Part shown: one piece after another, positions 34,930 through 42,516 of the stretch
Layout of the letters: the number at the start of each line of letters is the position of its first letter
Numbering within the stretch: the first letter of the stretch is position 1
Assembly: GCF_000613245.1 (NCBI RefSeq)
Contig: NZ_HG964937.1
Span: 781,421 to 845,420, forward strand
Direction: 5' to 3'
From: Mycobacterium asiaticum DSM 44297
Lineage (GTDB): Bacteria; Actinomycetota; Actinomycetes; Mycobacteriales; Mycobacteriaceae
DNA: 64,000 nt
Position numbers and translations under genes: made by a program
Notes under the pieces: model-generated
Told to the model about the DNA's origin: nothing
Databases searched by the model: none
The model's input: the letters and a program-made list of their open reading frames with translations, nothing else

Positions 34930-35673
34930 GTGAGCCGAACGGCCTTGGTAACCGGTGCGGCATCTGGCCTCGGCAAGGCGATTTCCCTGAAACTCGCCGC
35001 CGACGGCCATCGGATCGCCGTTGTGGACCTAAACCTCGAGCGGGCCGAGAAGGTCGCCGCCGAGATCCACGCGGCAGGCGCGCAGGCGATCGCCATCGGT
35101 GCCGATGTGTCCGACGAAGCAGCGGTGATATCCGCTTTCAGCAATGCCCGTGACGCTCTTGGGCCTGTCGAAATACTCGTGACTAGCGCTGCGATCGCCG
35201 GTTTCACGCGGTTCGACCAGATCAGCCTCGACGAGTGGAATCGCTATCTGGCCGTCAACCTCACCGGCACCTTCCTGTGCGCTCGCGCGGCGCTTTCGGA
35301 CATGGTGGCGGGCAATTGGGGCCGCATCGTCACGATCTCGTCCGCCGCAGGCCAACAGGGCGCCCCGAGGCAGGGCCACTATTCGGCCACCAAGGGCGGC
35401 GTCATCGCCATGACGAAGACAATCGCACTGGACTACGCCCGCAAGGGCATCACCGCGAATACCGTGCCGCCGTATGTCATTGACTCGCCGATGCTTCGGC
35501 AGCAGCAGGACGAGGGCAAGCTTCCCGGCACGGAGGTGTTGATCCAAGCGATCCCGGCGGGGCGCCTCGGCGTTGCCGGCGAGGTCGCCGAGGTGTGTTC
35601 TTTCCTGTGCACGGAGGGCGCGGGTTATGTCAACGGACAGGTCATAGGTGTCAATGGGGGAGCAGTTGTTTGA
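34930..35673 (+). CDS. SDR family oxidoreductase
   Basis: Classical SDR of 247 residues: TGAASGLGKA motif, acidic DLN after the second strand (NAD preference expected), NLTGTF, Ser in TISSAAG and YSATK. The usual NNAG is replaced by TSAAIAG. GTG at 34930 follows CGAGGAGTGAT. It is followed by a ferredoxin remnant and a P450. It probably oxidises the alcohol formed by one of the block C P450s. Confidence 0.92.
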   Translation: MSRTALVTGAASGLGKAISLKLAADGHRIAVVDLNLERAEKVAAEIHAAGAQAIAIGADVSDEAAVISAFSNARDALGPVEILVTSAAIAGFTRFDQISLDEWNRYLAVNLTGTFLCARAALSDMVAGNWGRIVTISSAAGQQGAPRQGHYSATKGGVIAMTKTIALDYARKGITANTVPPYVIDSPMLRQQQDEGKLPGTEVLIQAIPAGRLGVAGEVAEVCSFLCTEGAGYVNGQVIGVNGGAVV

Positions 35674-35720
35674 CGACACCAAACGAAAAATTCTGCACAA
35701 CAACGTATTTCGGAGGCGCA

Positions 35721-35825
35721 ATGCGGATCAGGGTTGACCCGACGCGATGTCAGGGCGACACCTTGTGCGCCATGATCGCTTCCGAATCGCGCCGCACAGG
35801 ACGGGCGACCGGAGCTATGACGTGA
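35721..35825 (+). pseudogene. ferredoxin remnant (N-terminal half only)
   Basis: The frame reads MRIRVDPTRCQGDTLCAMIAS, the start of a P450-partner ferredoxin with the first two cluster Cys (CQGDTLC). It then runs into unrelated residues and stops after 34 codons, overlapping the P450 start. The third Cys-Pro element is missing in all frames, so no cluster could be held in the normal way. CGGAGG lies before the ATG, so it may still be translated. An internal deletion that joined the ferredoxin 5' end to the P450 leader explains it best. Confidence 0.65.
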
Positions 35826-37189
35826 GTGCCCCGTCGAGCAAGCCCGTCGATCGGTTCGAGGCTCCCCAGTACCCGTTCGATCGCCATTCCGGCGACTATC
35901 GTGATCGATTCCTGGAAATCACCCATGACATGCACAGGCGGTGTCCGATTGCCTGGACCGACACCTACGACGGGCACTGGGTCGCCGCCGGTGGTCGCGA
36001 AGTTTTCGAACTCGCGCGGTGCCCGCACCTCTCCAACGATCACGACGTTCACCATCAACGCCGAGGCTACAAAGGCATCTCCATACCGTTGACGGTCGAA
36101 TCGGAGAACTTCCGCGGCGGCATGCTCGAGATGGACGACCCAGAGCACCGGTACTACCGAACGGTGCTCAATCCGTATCTGTCGCCGGCGGCAGTCAAGC
36201 GGTGGGAACCCTTCGTCGACCAGATCACGCGTGCCTGTATCGATGACCGTATCGAGACAGGGCGCATTGACTTCGTTGACGACCTGGCCAACGTGGTACC
36301 GGCTGTGCTCACACTGGCGATGCTCGGGATCCCCCTGGAGAAGTGGACGGTCTACAACGAGCCGGCACATGCATTGGTCTATACGCAACCCGACTCGCCC
36401 GAGGCCGCACGGACGCGCGAGCTGTATCTGGCGATGGGAGTCGACCTTTATGCCAATCTCGTCGAGATCCGCGAACACCCCCGCCCCGGCATCATCGACG
36501 CCCTAGCCAAGCTTCGCATCGACGGCGAGCCGCCCCCCGATATCGAGCTGATCGGCATGCTTAACCTGCTGATCGGTGGCGGCTTCGACACCACCACTGC
36601 ATTGTCCGCGCACGCACTGGAGTGGTTGTCGCAGCACCCCGAGGAGCGCACGCGTCTCAGCCGAGACCGCGACAGCCTGCTAAACCCCGCCACCGAGGAG
36701 TTCCTGCGCTACTTCACCCCGGCGCCCGGCGACGCGCGCACCATCGCCGAAAACATGGAAATGTTCGGCGTCAGACTGCAAGAGGGCGAGCGACTGTGGC
36801 TGTCCTGGGCGATGGCCAACCGCGACCCGGCGCTGTTCAGCGATCCCGACAGCGTCGTCCTCGACCGAAAGGGCAACCGCCACTTCAGCTTCGGACTTGG
36901 TGTGCACCGGTGTATCGGCTCCAATGTGGCCCGCACCGTGTTCAAGTCCATGCTCACCGCGGTGCTCGACCGGATGCCGGACTATCGGTGCGTGGCGGAG
37001 GGGACCGTGCACTACGACAGCATCGGCGTGATTCAAGGCATGCGTCACTTACCCGCTTCGTTCACTCCCGGCCGCAGATCGGGACCGGGTGTGGCGGAGA
37101 CGGTGCAGCGACTGCAAAAGGTCTGTACCGAACAAGGTTTGGCGCGTCCCATCACCGAATACAAGGAGACGGCCAAAATATGGCCGTGA
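35822..37189 (+). CDS. cytochrome P450 (block C, plus strand)
   Basis: P450 of 455 residues, longer than the others by a C-terminal extension of about 50 residues beyond the usual SFTPG end. I-helix GGGFDTTTAL, K-helix EEFLR, haem loop FGLGVHRCIGSNVAR. The GTG at 35822 overlaps the stop of the ferredoxin remnant (GTGA) and fits the protein start MSAPSSKP. A residue pattern rich in DDPEHRYYR around 110-120 matches the C-helix. Electron supply must come from a ferredoxin elsewhere, as the adjacent one is broken. Confidence 0.93.
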   Translation: MSAPSSKPVDRFEAPQYPFDRHSGDYRDRFLEITHDMHRRCPIAWTDTYDGHWVAAGGREVFELARCPHLSNDHDVHHQRRGYKGISIPLTVESENFRGGMLEMDDPEHRYYRTVLNPYLSPAAVKRWEPFVDQITRACIDDRIETGRIDFVDDLANVVPAVLTLAMLGIPLEKWTVYNEPAHALVYTQPDSPEAARTRELYLAMGVDLYANLVEIREHPRPGIIDALAKLRIDGEPPPDIELIGMLNLLIGGGFDTTTALSAHALEWLSQHPEERTRLSRDRDSLLNPATEEFLRYFTPAPGDARTIAENMEMFGVRLQEGERLWLSWAMANRDPALFSDPDSVVLDRKGNRHFSFGLGVHRCIGSNVARTVFKSMLTAVLDRMPDYRCVAEGTVHYDSIGVIQGMRHLPASFTPGRRSGPGVAETVQRLQKVCTEQGLARPITEYKETAKIWP

Positions 37190-37200
37190 GGAGCACATCC

Positions 37201-38064
37201 ATGCCCGACGACAAGCCCGTTGCCCTGGTAACGGGAGCCAGCCGCGGCGCGGGGGCTGGTATCGCCCGCGCGCTTGGCAGCCACGGCTGTACGGTCTATG
37301 TCACCGGCCGCACCCGGGGCGACGCCGCACCGCCGTCCAAGGGCAGCATCGACGAGACAGCCGCCCAGGTGACCGCCGCGGGCGGCCAGGGCATCGCGGT
37401 GGGCGTGGACCATGGGGACGACGACCAGGTCAAGGCGTTGTTCGACCGGATCCGCGAGGAGGCGGGCCAGCTCGACATACTGGTCAACAATGCCGCCATC
37501 ATCCGTGACGAGATGATGGGGCGTACCAAGTTCTGGGAGGAACCCCTCAGCGTCCTGGACACACTCAACGTGGGGCTGCGCAGCAGCTACGTCGCCACAG
37601 TCCATGCTGCGCCGTTGATGCTTCCGCAGCGCAAGGGGTTGGTCGCGTTCTCGTCATCCTCAGGGGCGGTGCACTACGCGTTTGGTCCCGCCTACGGCGT
37701 CCCGAAGGCCGGCACCGACAAGATGGCCGCCGACATGGCGTTTGACTTGCGTGAGTATGGGATCGCGGCCGTGTCGATCTGGATGGGATCGCTACTCACC
37801 GACAGGGTACGAAAGATCATTGCGAGCAACCCGGAAAAGTTCGGTCACATAATCGAATCCGCCGAGACACCCGAACTGACGGGACACGTCATTTGGGCCC
37901 TCTACAACGACCCGGACTTGATGACGGTCAGCGGACAGACGCTGATCGGTGCGGAACTGGCGGTCAGGTACGGCATCACCGACGACGGAGGACGTCAACC
38001 GCCGTCCTACCGGAACCTGTTCGATGTCCATCCGCACCGGCAGTGCGCACACGTCATGCGTTGA
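37201..38064 (+). CDS. SDR family oxidoreductase
   Basis: SDR of 287 residues with TGASRGAGAGIARAL, NNAA, SSSSGAVHY and YGVPK. The active-site Lys follows Tyr with VP between, as in the DHRS1-like branch. The insert GDAAPPSKGSIDETAAQV after the second strand is also typical of that branch. ATG at 37201 follows GTGAGGAGCACATCC, and an upstream ATG at 37180 is less favoured. It follows the P450 by 11 nt and is the last intact gene of the plus operon. Confidence 0.9.
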   Translation: MPDDKPVALVTGASRGAGAGIARALGSHGCTVYVTGRTRGDAAPPSKGSIDETAAQVTAAGGQGIAVGVDHGDDDQVKALFDRIREEAGQLDILVNNAAIIRDEMMGRTKFWEEPLSVLDTLNVGLRSSYVATVHAAPLMLPQRKGLVAFSSSSGAVHYAFGPAYGVPKAGTDKMAADMAFDLREYGIAAVSIWMGSLLTDRVRKIIASNPEKFGHIIESAETPELTGHVIWALYNDPDLMTVSGQTLIGAELAVRYGITDDGGRQPPSYRNLFDVHPHRQCAHVMR

Positions 38065-38103
38065 TGGCAGACGACGAGCGCGCGTCTGCCCAACCTGCAA
38101 CCC

Positions 38104-38132
38104 TATGCAATCGTATAGCTGACGGACGTATA
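38104..38132. promoter_or_regulatory. tandem block C operators
   Basis: TATGC-AATC-GTATA (38104-38117, one mismatch) and CTGAC-GGAC-GTATA (38119-38132, one good half) lie side by side, before a flavin-monooxygenase remnant. The sites probably once controlled the gene now reduced to that remnant. Confidence 0.5.
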
Positions 38133-38204
38133 GCAAGTTGTTTTCCGCCGAGCCGAGACGAGGGCGCAATTCGCTAGCGCCCATGCGGAACTCATGTTTG
38201 TTTC

Positions 38205-38438
38205 GGCGATGTCCCTGGAGGCGCAGGAGTCGACGGGGTGCAGGTCATGAACGCGTTGCTGCCCGAGAGCTACGAAGAATTCTTCGAGCATGTGGTCCCG
38301 GTACTTCAGGACAAGGGCCTTATGCAGAAGGAGTACCGTTTGGGAACCTTGCGCGAGAAGCTGTTTGACGCGCCTACCGCAGACATCAGTCAGCGGCATC
38401 CCGCCTACGGCTACCGTGGGATGTCCTGCGGCGCGTGA
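38205..38438 (+). pseudogene. C-terminal remnant of an LLM-class flavin monooxygenase (NtaA/DszA type)
   Basis: The frame reads GVDGVQVMNALLPESY, then EEFFEHVVPVLQDKGL and TLREKLF, ending RHPAYGYRG. This is the usual end of the nitrilotriacetate/dibenzothiophene-sulfone monooxygenase family (normally about 440 residues), but only about 75 residues remain. A GTG at 38238 could start a 66-residue product without the flavin-binding barrel. Block C operators directly upstream suggest an in-place deletion of a regulated gene. Family assignment rests on pattern memory. Confidence 0.55.
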
Positions 38439-38450
38439 CACGCCCCAGTC

Positions 38451-39095
38451 CTAGGTCTTAGCTGCACCGCGCCGGCGCGAGGTCGGTTTCCGCTTGCGGC
38501 GGTTGGCGGGTGGTTCCACGGCATCAATGTAACGCGTGAACGCTTTGGTGACCTCGTCGTGCGCTGACTTCACGCCGATGCCCTTTTCGAGGTTGAGGAA
38601 CTTCGGCAGCCCCGACATAAGGAGCTGCAGCGCTGGAAGTGACAGGTCACCGATTGGTCGAGCGTTCTTGCCGAACTTGGCAACAAGCGCATCCAATTGC
38701 ATCTTGCGCACGCTCTCCGTCACCGCGGCGATCTCGGTGCGAATGGACTTGCGGTGGTTTCCCAGGGCCATGAACTCGGTCATCAATGCTCCCGTCGCCT
38801 CTTCCCAGGAGTACTCCCATACCGCACGCAGGGGCTCATCGGCGCGGCGTTCCAGTGCCTCGGTGAGATAGCTCAAGTTGCGCTCGGAGTAGCGCCTAAT
38901 GGCAGCAACGAAAATGTCGTCGAGATTGGGAAAGTAGTACTGAACCAGGCTCGGAGTGACACCCGCCTTCGTTGCGAGCGCTCGGTAGGTGACGCTGGGA
39001 TAGCCCTCGTCGAGCATCATTTTTTCGACGCAGTCGAGAAGGGCGTCCCGCGTCTTGGACGTTTCGGCGCCTACACGCCGCGAGGATGTCGCCAT
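38451..39095 (-). CDS. TetR family transcriptional regulator (block C)
   Basis: Repressor of 214 residues: helix-turn-helix YRALATKAGVTPSLVQYYFP near residues 37-56, a helical ligand domain and a very basic C-terminal tail (RRKRKPTSRRRG) that may add DNA contact. ATG at 39095. It is divergent from the NTF2-like gene at 39209 with the operator core at 39142-39155 between them. It is the best candidate for recognising all TRTAC-N4-GTAYA sites of block C, including its own promoter. Confidence 0.92.
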   Translation of the reverse strand: MATSSRRVGAETSKTRDALLDCVEKMMLDEGYPSVTYRALATKAGVTPSLVQYYFPNLDDIFVAAIRRYSERNLSYLTEALERRADEPLRAVWEYSWEEATGALMTEFMALGNHRKSIRTEIAAVTESVRKMQLDALVAKFGKNARPIGDLSLPALQLLMSGLPKFLNLEKGIGVKSAHDEVTKAFTRYIDAVEPPANRRKRKPTSRRRGAAKT

Positions 39096-39141
39096 GGCCT
39101 TCCGATCTGTCGATTACTCGTATTGTCCACCCGACTCCTGC

Positions 39142-39155
39142 TGTACACTCGTATA
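39142..39155. promoter_or_regulatory. block C operator in the TetR/NTF2-like divergent region
   Basis: TGTAC-ACTC-GTATA, one mismatch in the dyad, 47 nt from the TetR ATG and 54 nt from the NTF2-like ATG. It could control both directions, giving autoregulation. Confidence 0.6.
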
Positions 39156-39208
39156 GTGCCACCAGCATCGATCTAGTCGACGTTGACCGACGCGTTAGGC
39201 GGGACCAC

Positions 39209-39772
39209 ATGACCATGTATGTCCAGCAAGACACTCTTAAGCAGGACGTGCGCTACCTGATGGATCGCACAGAGATCCTCGACTGTATCTCCCGCCATGC
39301 CCGTGGCTGCGACCGTCACGACGTCGACCTCATCACGTCGGCATACCATAGGGACGGCGTCGACGAGCACGGCCACGCCGTCAATGCGGGTCCTGATTAC
39401 GGCGAATGGGCGAACCGCGCGCATGCGGAGACCTCTCGCGTGCACACGCACAACATCACCACCCACACCTGCGAGATCGACGGAGACACTGCACATGCCG
39501 AGAGCTATGTCATTGTCGTACTGATAGGACCCGACGGAAAGAGCGCGCAATTCATCACCGGCCGCTACGTCGACCGCTTGGAGCGACGAGATGGCATGTG
39601 GCGCATCATGGTTCGGCGATCAACGGTGGAGGGCATGTTTTTGGCCGACGCTCGAGTGCTCCAGTCCTCATTCTTTACGGAGAAGGGTTACCAGGTCGGC
39701 ACCCGGGACCGCAGCGATCTGTCCTACCAACGTCCCCTGACCATCGATCACCCGGCGCCAGCGCGGTGGTAG
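39209..39772 (+). CDS. SnoaL/NTF2-fold family protein
   Basis: Protein of 187 residues of the SnoaL-like type: an N-terminal helix with RTEILDCISRHARGCDRHD, the AYHRDGVDEHG segment, HNITTHTCEIDGDTAHAESYV, and the beta-strand end RYVDRLERRDGMWRI. The His/Asp-rich pocket residues are those used by dehydratase or isomerase members such as scytalone dehydratase relatives. ATG at 39209. As the divergent partner of the TetR gene it is probably part of the same pathway, perhaps isomerising or dehydrating an SDR/P450 product. Confidence 0.82.
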   Translation: MTMYVQQDTLKQDVRYLMDRTEILDCISRHARGCDRHDVDLITSAYHRDGVDEHGHAVNAGPDYGEWANRAHAETSRVHTHNITTHTCEIDGDTAHAESYVIVVLIGPDGKSAQFITGRYVDRLERRDGMWRIMVRRSTVEGMFLADARVLQSSFFTEKGYQVGTRDRSDLSYQRPLTIDHPAPARW

Positions 39773-39924
39773 GCGCCGATCGCTGGACCACTTGACAATT
39801 CGGATCGGTTATTGGTGCTCCTGCGGACTTCATGGCACACCCGTGGTCCCATCACTTGGCAAGCGACAATATGCCGCTTGTATTCTGAGTCGCGGGCAAG
39901 TGACGAGCTTTCGAGGGGGCGTCC

Positions 39925-40329
39925 ATGTATCTGCCGACTGTTCGTTCGGCCACTACAGCGTGGCTCGCAGGAACCGCAGTGGCGCTGGTGGTGCAGGGAG
40001 CGTTTCCGGAAAAATTCGCCGCGACTACAGCGTGGGGCAGCAACCCCGGGTGGCAGCGCGAGATCGCAATCTGGAACCTGGGTACTTTGGTCGCGGGGAC
40101 GGCTATCGTCGCAGGCTTTGGCGACCCCGTGCGCGCGCAACTACGTGGCCTGGCCGTCCTCTCCGCGCTGTTCGGGACCAACCACGCTATCGCCGCAGCG
40201 CGGTCGGGCAAGCCTGGCAACATCGCGTGGGCGGTAATCAACGGCTGCGGCGTAGTATCCGCGCTCTCCGCCCTGTTAGGGCGAACGCCCGAACCAACGG
40301 CCTCATCACGGATCCTGCGTAATACGTAG
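39925..40329 (+). CDS. small membrane protein of unknown function
   Basis: Protein of 134 residues with about four hydrophobic segments (TAWLAGTAVALVVQ, LGTLVAGTAIVAGF, LRGLAVLSALFG, WAVINGCGVVSALSALLG). ATG at 39925 follows CGAGGGGGCGTCC. The size and pattern resemble small DUF-type four-helix membrane proteins, but the family is not certain. It lies outside the block C operators and probably has its own promoter (TTGACA at 39794). Confidence 0.7.
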   Translation: MYLPTVRSATTAWLAGTAVALVVQGAFPEKFAATTAWGSNPGWQREIAIWNLGTLVAGTAIVAGFGDPVRAQLRGLAVLSALFGTNHAIAAARSGKPGNIAWAVINGCGVVSALSALLGRTPEPTASSRILRNT

Positions 40330-40417
40330 GTTGGCCATCAACCGACTCCGAACAGCCTTACTTCTGCACGTATTTTGTGCTGCCCGGACCTCTCACCGCC
40401 GCCCGACGGCTGCACAC

Positions 40418-40441
40418 CATCGGTGACGCGGGCTACCGATG
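40418..40441. terminator. possible hairpin terminator
   Basis: CATCGGT (40418-40424) and ACCGATG (40435-40441) form a 7-bp stem with a 10-nt loop about 90 nt after the membrane-protein gene. No U tract is present. The rest of 40330-40552 holds an AT-rich promoter-like stretch near 40491-40510 (TACATAAT, GTATAG). Confidence 0.3.
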
Positions 40442-40552
40442 CACAAACCGATGTCACGCAGATGGTATCGGCTGAAATCGGCTAACTGGATCTACATAAT
40501 GCCGTATAGTTCATCGAATACCATTTTCGGTTGACGCGAAAAGAGACTGTCG

Positions 40553-41293
40553 ATGACGTCGGATCATACGCATACCACGGGATACGACTGGGATCAGATA
40601 GTGAAAATGCCCGTCGCGAGCCAAGAATGGCACACGGGACGGCAGGTTCTTAACTTCTATCCGATGGATAAAGATTATCGGGATTCGCCGGCAGCCCGGG
40701 CGTTCGTGACAACTTACTTCAAGAATGCAGAGGCTCTGAACACAGATGCGGCACTGCTCAAATTCGGGTCCGATCACGTCACGCTGCGCGGGGCTTTCCT
40801 GGAGATGGGTGTGTGTACGGGAAAGACCATCAACTTCATTGCCGCACTGAACCCGGAGCAGCGCATCTGGGGATTTGATTCGTTCCAGGGGCTTCCGGAT
40901 GACTGGACGCGCACGGACCTCACCTTTCCCCGCGGATCTTTTCAGGTGATTGCCGAGGGATGGATGCCACCCGTTCTTCACAACGTCTCTCTGGTAAAGG
41001 GCATGTTTAGTGACACGCTTGCGCGTTTCAAAGAAGAGGTTCTGAAGTCTGACCCCATCGCTTTCCTGCACGTCGATTGTGACATATATTCTTCGACGAA
41101 AGAAGTTTTCGACCACCTCGCTGAAAATATTGTGTCGGGTACCGTGATCGTGTTCGATGAGTTTTATAATTACCCGGAAGCCGAAATGCATGAATTTAAG
41201 GCATTCCAGGAGTTCCTGGACGCGACCGGAAAGCGGGCCGTTTATCTCGCATATAATCAGTATTTTGAACAAGCGGTCGCCCGGATAGCCTGA
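40553..41293 (+). CDS. class I SAM-dependent methyltransferase, TylF/MycF-like
   Basis: Methyltransferase of 246 residues. The SAM-binding motif is EMGVCTGKTINFIA near residue 85, WGFDSFQGLPDDW follows, the metal-binding acidic segment is HVDCDIYSSTKEVFDHL, and IVFDEFYNYP contains the catalytic Asp region. This is the pattern of macrocin-type sugar O-methyltransferases. The 3' half is noticeably richer in A and T than its neighbours (for example GAGTTTTATAATTAC), a hint of transfer. It stands alone with no glycosyltransferase nearby. The substrate is unknown and may be a sugar on a glycolipid. Confidence 0.85.
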   Translation: MTSDHTHTTGYDWDQIVKMPVASQEWHTGRQVLNFYPMDKDYRDSPAARAFVTTYFKNAEALNTDAALLKFGSDHVTLRGAFLEMGVCTGKTINFIAALNPEQRIWGFDSFQGLPDDWTRTDLTFPRGSFQVIAEGWMPPVLHNVSLVKGMFSDTLARFKEEVLKSDPIAFLHVDCDIYSSTKEVFDHLAENIVSGTVIVFDEFYNYPEAEMHEFKAFQEFLDATGKRAVYLAYNQYFEQAVARIA

Positions 41294-41388
41294 CATCAAC
41301 TGCCTGTCGGTGCCCGAACACCCCTATCCACGGGCACGAGAGTCGATGGGCCCTCGAATGTTGGGCTCGGTAGCGGCCCGGTGCTGGG

Positions 41389-42438
41389 ATGCTTCTGGGC
41401 ATGAGCGTGAACGACCGATCGGCGGTGTCGCGCCAGTTCATGGCATCGTCCCCGCCCATCTCTTCCAGAATGAACGCATTTGCAACCGGAAAAAGGAAGG
41501 GAGTCTTCTACGTCGCCTACACCGTGGTGGCTGCGGCCGTCTTCGCCTTGACCATGGTGAAGTCGTTGAGTCCATGGATGCGGTGGGGCTTGGGTGTGGT
41601 GATCGCCGTAGTCGTATTGGGTCCCCTGATTTGGTTGTTCTACTTGTGGTGGCGCTCGCGCCGAAAGATTCTCCTAGAAGTCACAAGCGATGCCCTGACC
41701 GTCAATCAGGGTGTCTTTTCATTCGTTGACGCAAAGCTCGGCTCCTGGACGACGATGGGCGTAGCGCTGCACCTTGGCTCTGGTTCCCACCGCTTTGTTC
41801 TCGGCGGACGAGACCGTCGGATCGCGCCCTCGACACGGCTCGACGCCCCGCCCGTTTCGGCCGTCGACGCGTGGTTGTGGTCCTCAGAGTTCGATGAGCT
41901 TCTCGCCCTGGGCGGCGGTCTCAGTGGAGGGGATGTACGTGGGCCTGCCCTGGCGGAACCGAATCGCTGCTTGCTGTTTCCCAACCCTTATCTGGCCGAG
42001 CAGCTGGGGTCGTTTGCATTTCGAAAGCACCTACGGCTTCAGGAATCACTTTCGCGGCCGAGCCTGATCTTTGACATGGATGACGATGCGATTCGCGTGA
42101 TCGAGCCGCGCAGCGATGCGCTCACTGTCTCGGCGCCGCGTACACAGGCGACCGCAACACCGGCAGTCTTTCAGGCCGACAGTGTCACGAGCGGCGACGG
42201 GAGCACCTATAACTACCCCGCGATCACCGGCCTCGTCGTATCCGTTCCGGGTGTGCAGCCAGTGCCGATCGGTTGCCTCGACCTGGTGGGGTCGCGATTC
42301 AGATTCGCGTGGCGAGGAAATGTGCCCACGCGGAATGAACGCACTTCCCATGTGGTCTCCGGCGGTGACTTGCTAGCGCTCGCCGAGAAATTCGGGTTGA
42401 CCGCGCAATTGGAAGACAAGGCTATGGACAAATCGTAG
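41389..42438 (+). CDS. hypothetical membrane-anchored protein
   Basis: Protein of 349 residues: a polar N-terminus, two hydrophobic helices at about 37-55 and 62-82, then a soluble domain of about 260 residues rich in beta-type sequence (KILLEVTSDALTVNQGVFSF), with no recognised motif. ATG at 41389; an ATG 12 nt later (41401) is equally possible. It is separated by 95 nt from the methyltransferase and shows no clear operon. Function is unknown. Confidence 0.72.
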   Translation: MLLGMSVNDRSAVSRQFMASSPPISSRMNAFATGKRKGVFYVAYTVVAAAVFALTMVKSLSPWMRWGLGVVIAVVVLGPLIWLFYLWWRSRRKILLEVTSDALTVNQGVFSFVDAKLGSWTTMGVALHLGSGSHRFVLGGRDRRIAPSTRLDAPPVSAVDAWLWSSEFDELLALGGGLSGGDVRGPALAEPNRCLLFPNPYLAEQLGSFAFRKHLRLQESLSRPSLIFDMDDDAIRVIEPRSDALTVSAPRTQATATPAVFQADSVTSGDGSTYNYPAITGLVVSVPGVQPVPIGCLDLVGSRFRFAWRGNVPTRNERTSHVVSGGDLLALAEKFGLTAQLEDKAMDKS

Positions 42439-42516
42439 GTGTGCTGTCGGCGCACCGCGAACGCCTAGCACGTCCGAAAACGTTGTCGCGCAGCCGGACT
42501 GAGCAACGACGGCGAA

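Noticed and set aside
35721..35825. Programmed frameshift joining the ferredoxin start to a second half
   Set aside because: No frame after CAMIAS contains the missing Cys-Pro element, so a deletion explains it better.
36622..37200. Extension of the SDR frame through the P450 gene
   Set aside because: It is a shadow of the P450; the ATG at 37201 has a good ribosome site and the SDR cofactor motif follows at once.
1..39772. Membership in the cholesterol KstR/KstR2 regulon
   Set aside because: The repeated dyads found (GAGAAT-N3-ATTCTC, CRAGT-N3-ACTTG, TRTAC-N4-GTAYA) differ in arms and spacing from the KstR-type motifs known to me, and no HsaA/HsaC-type genes are present.
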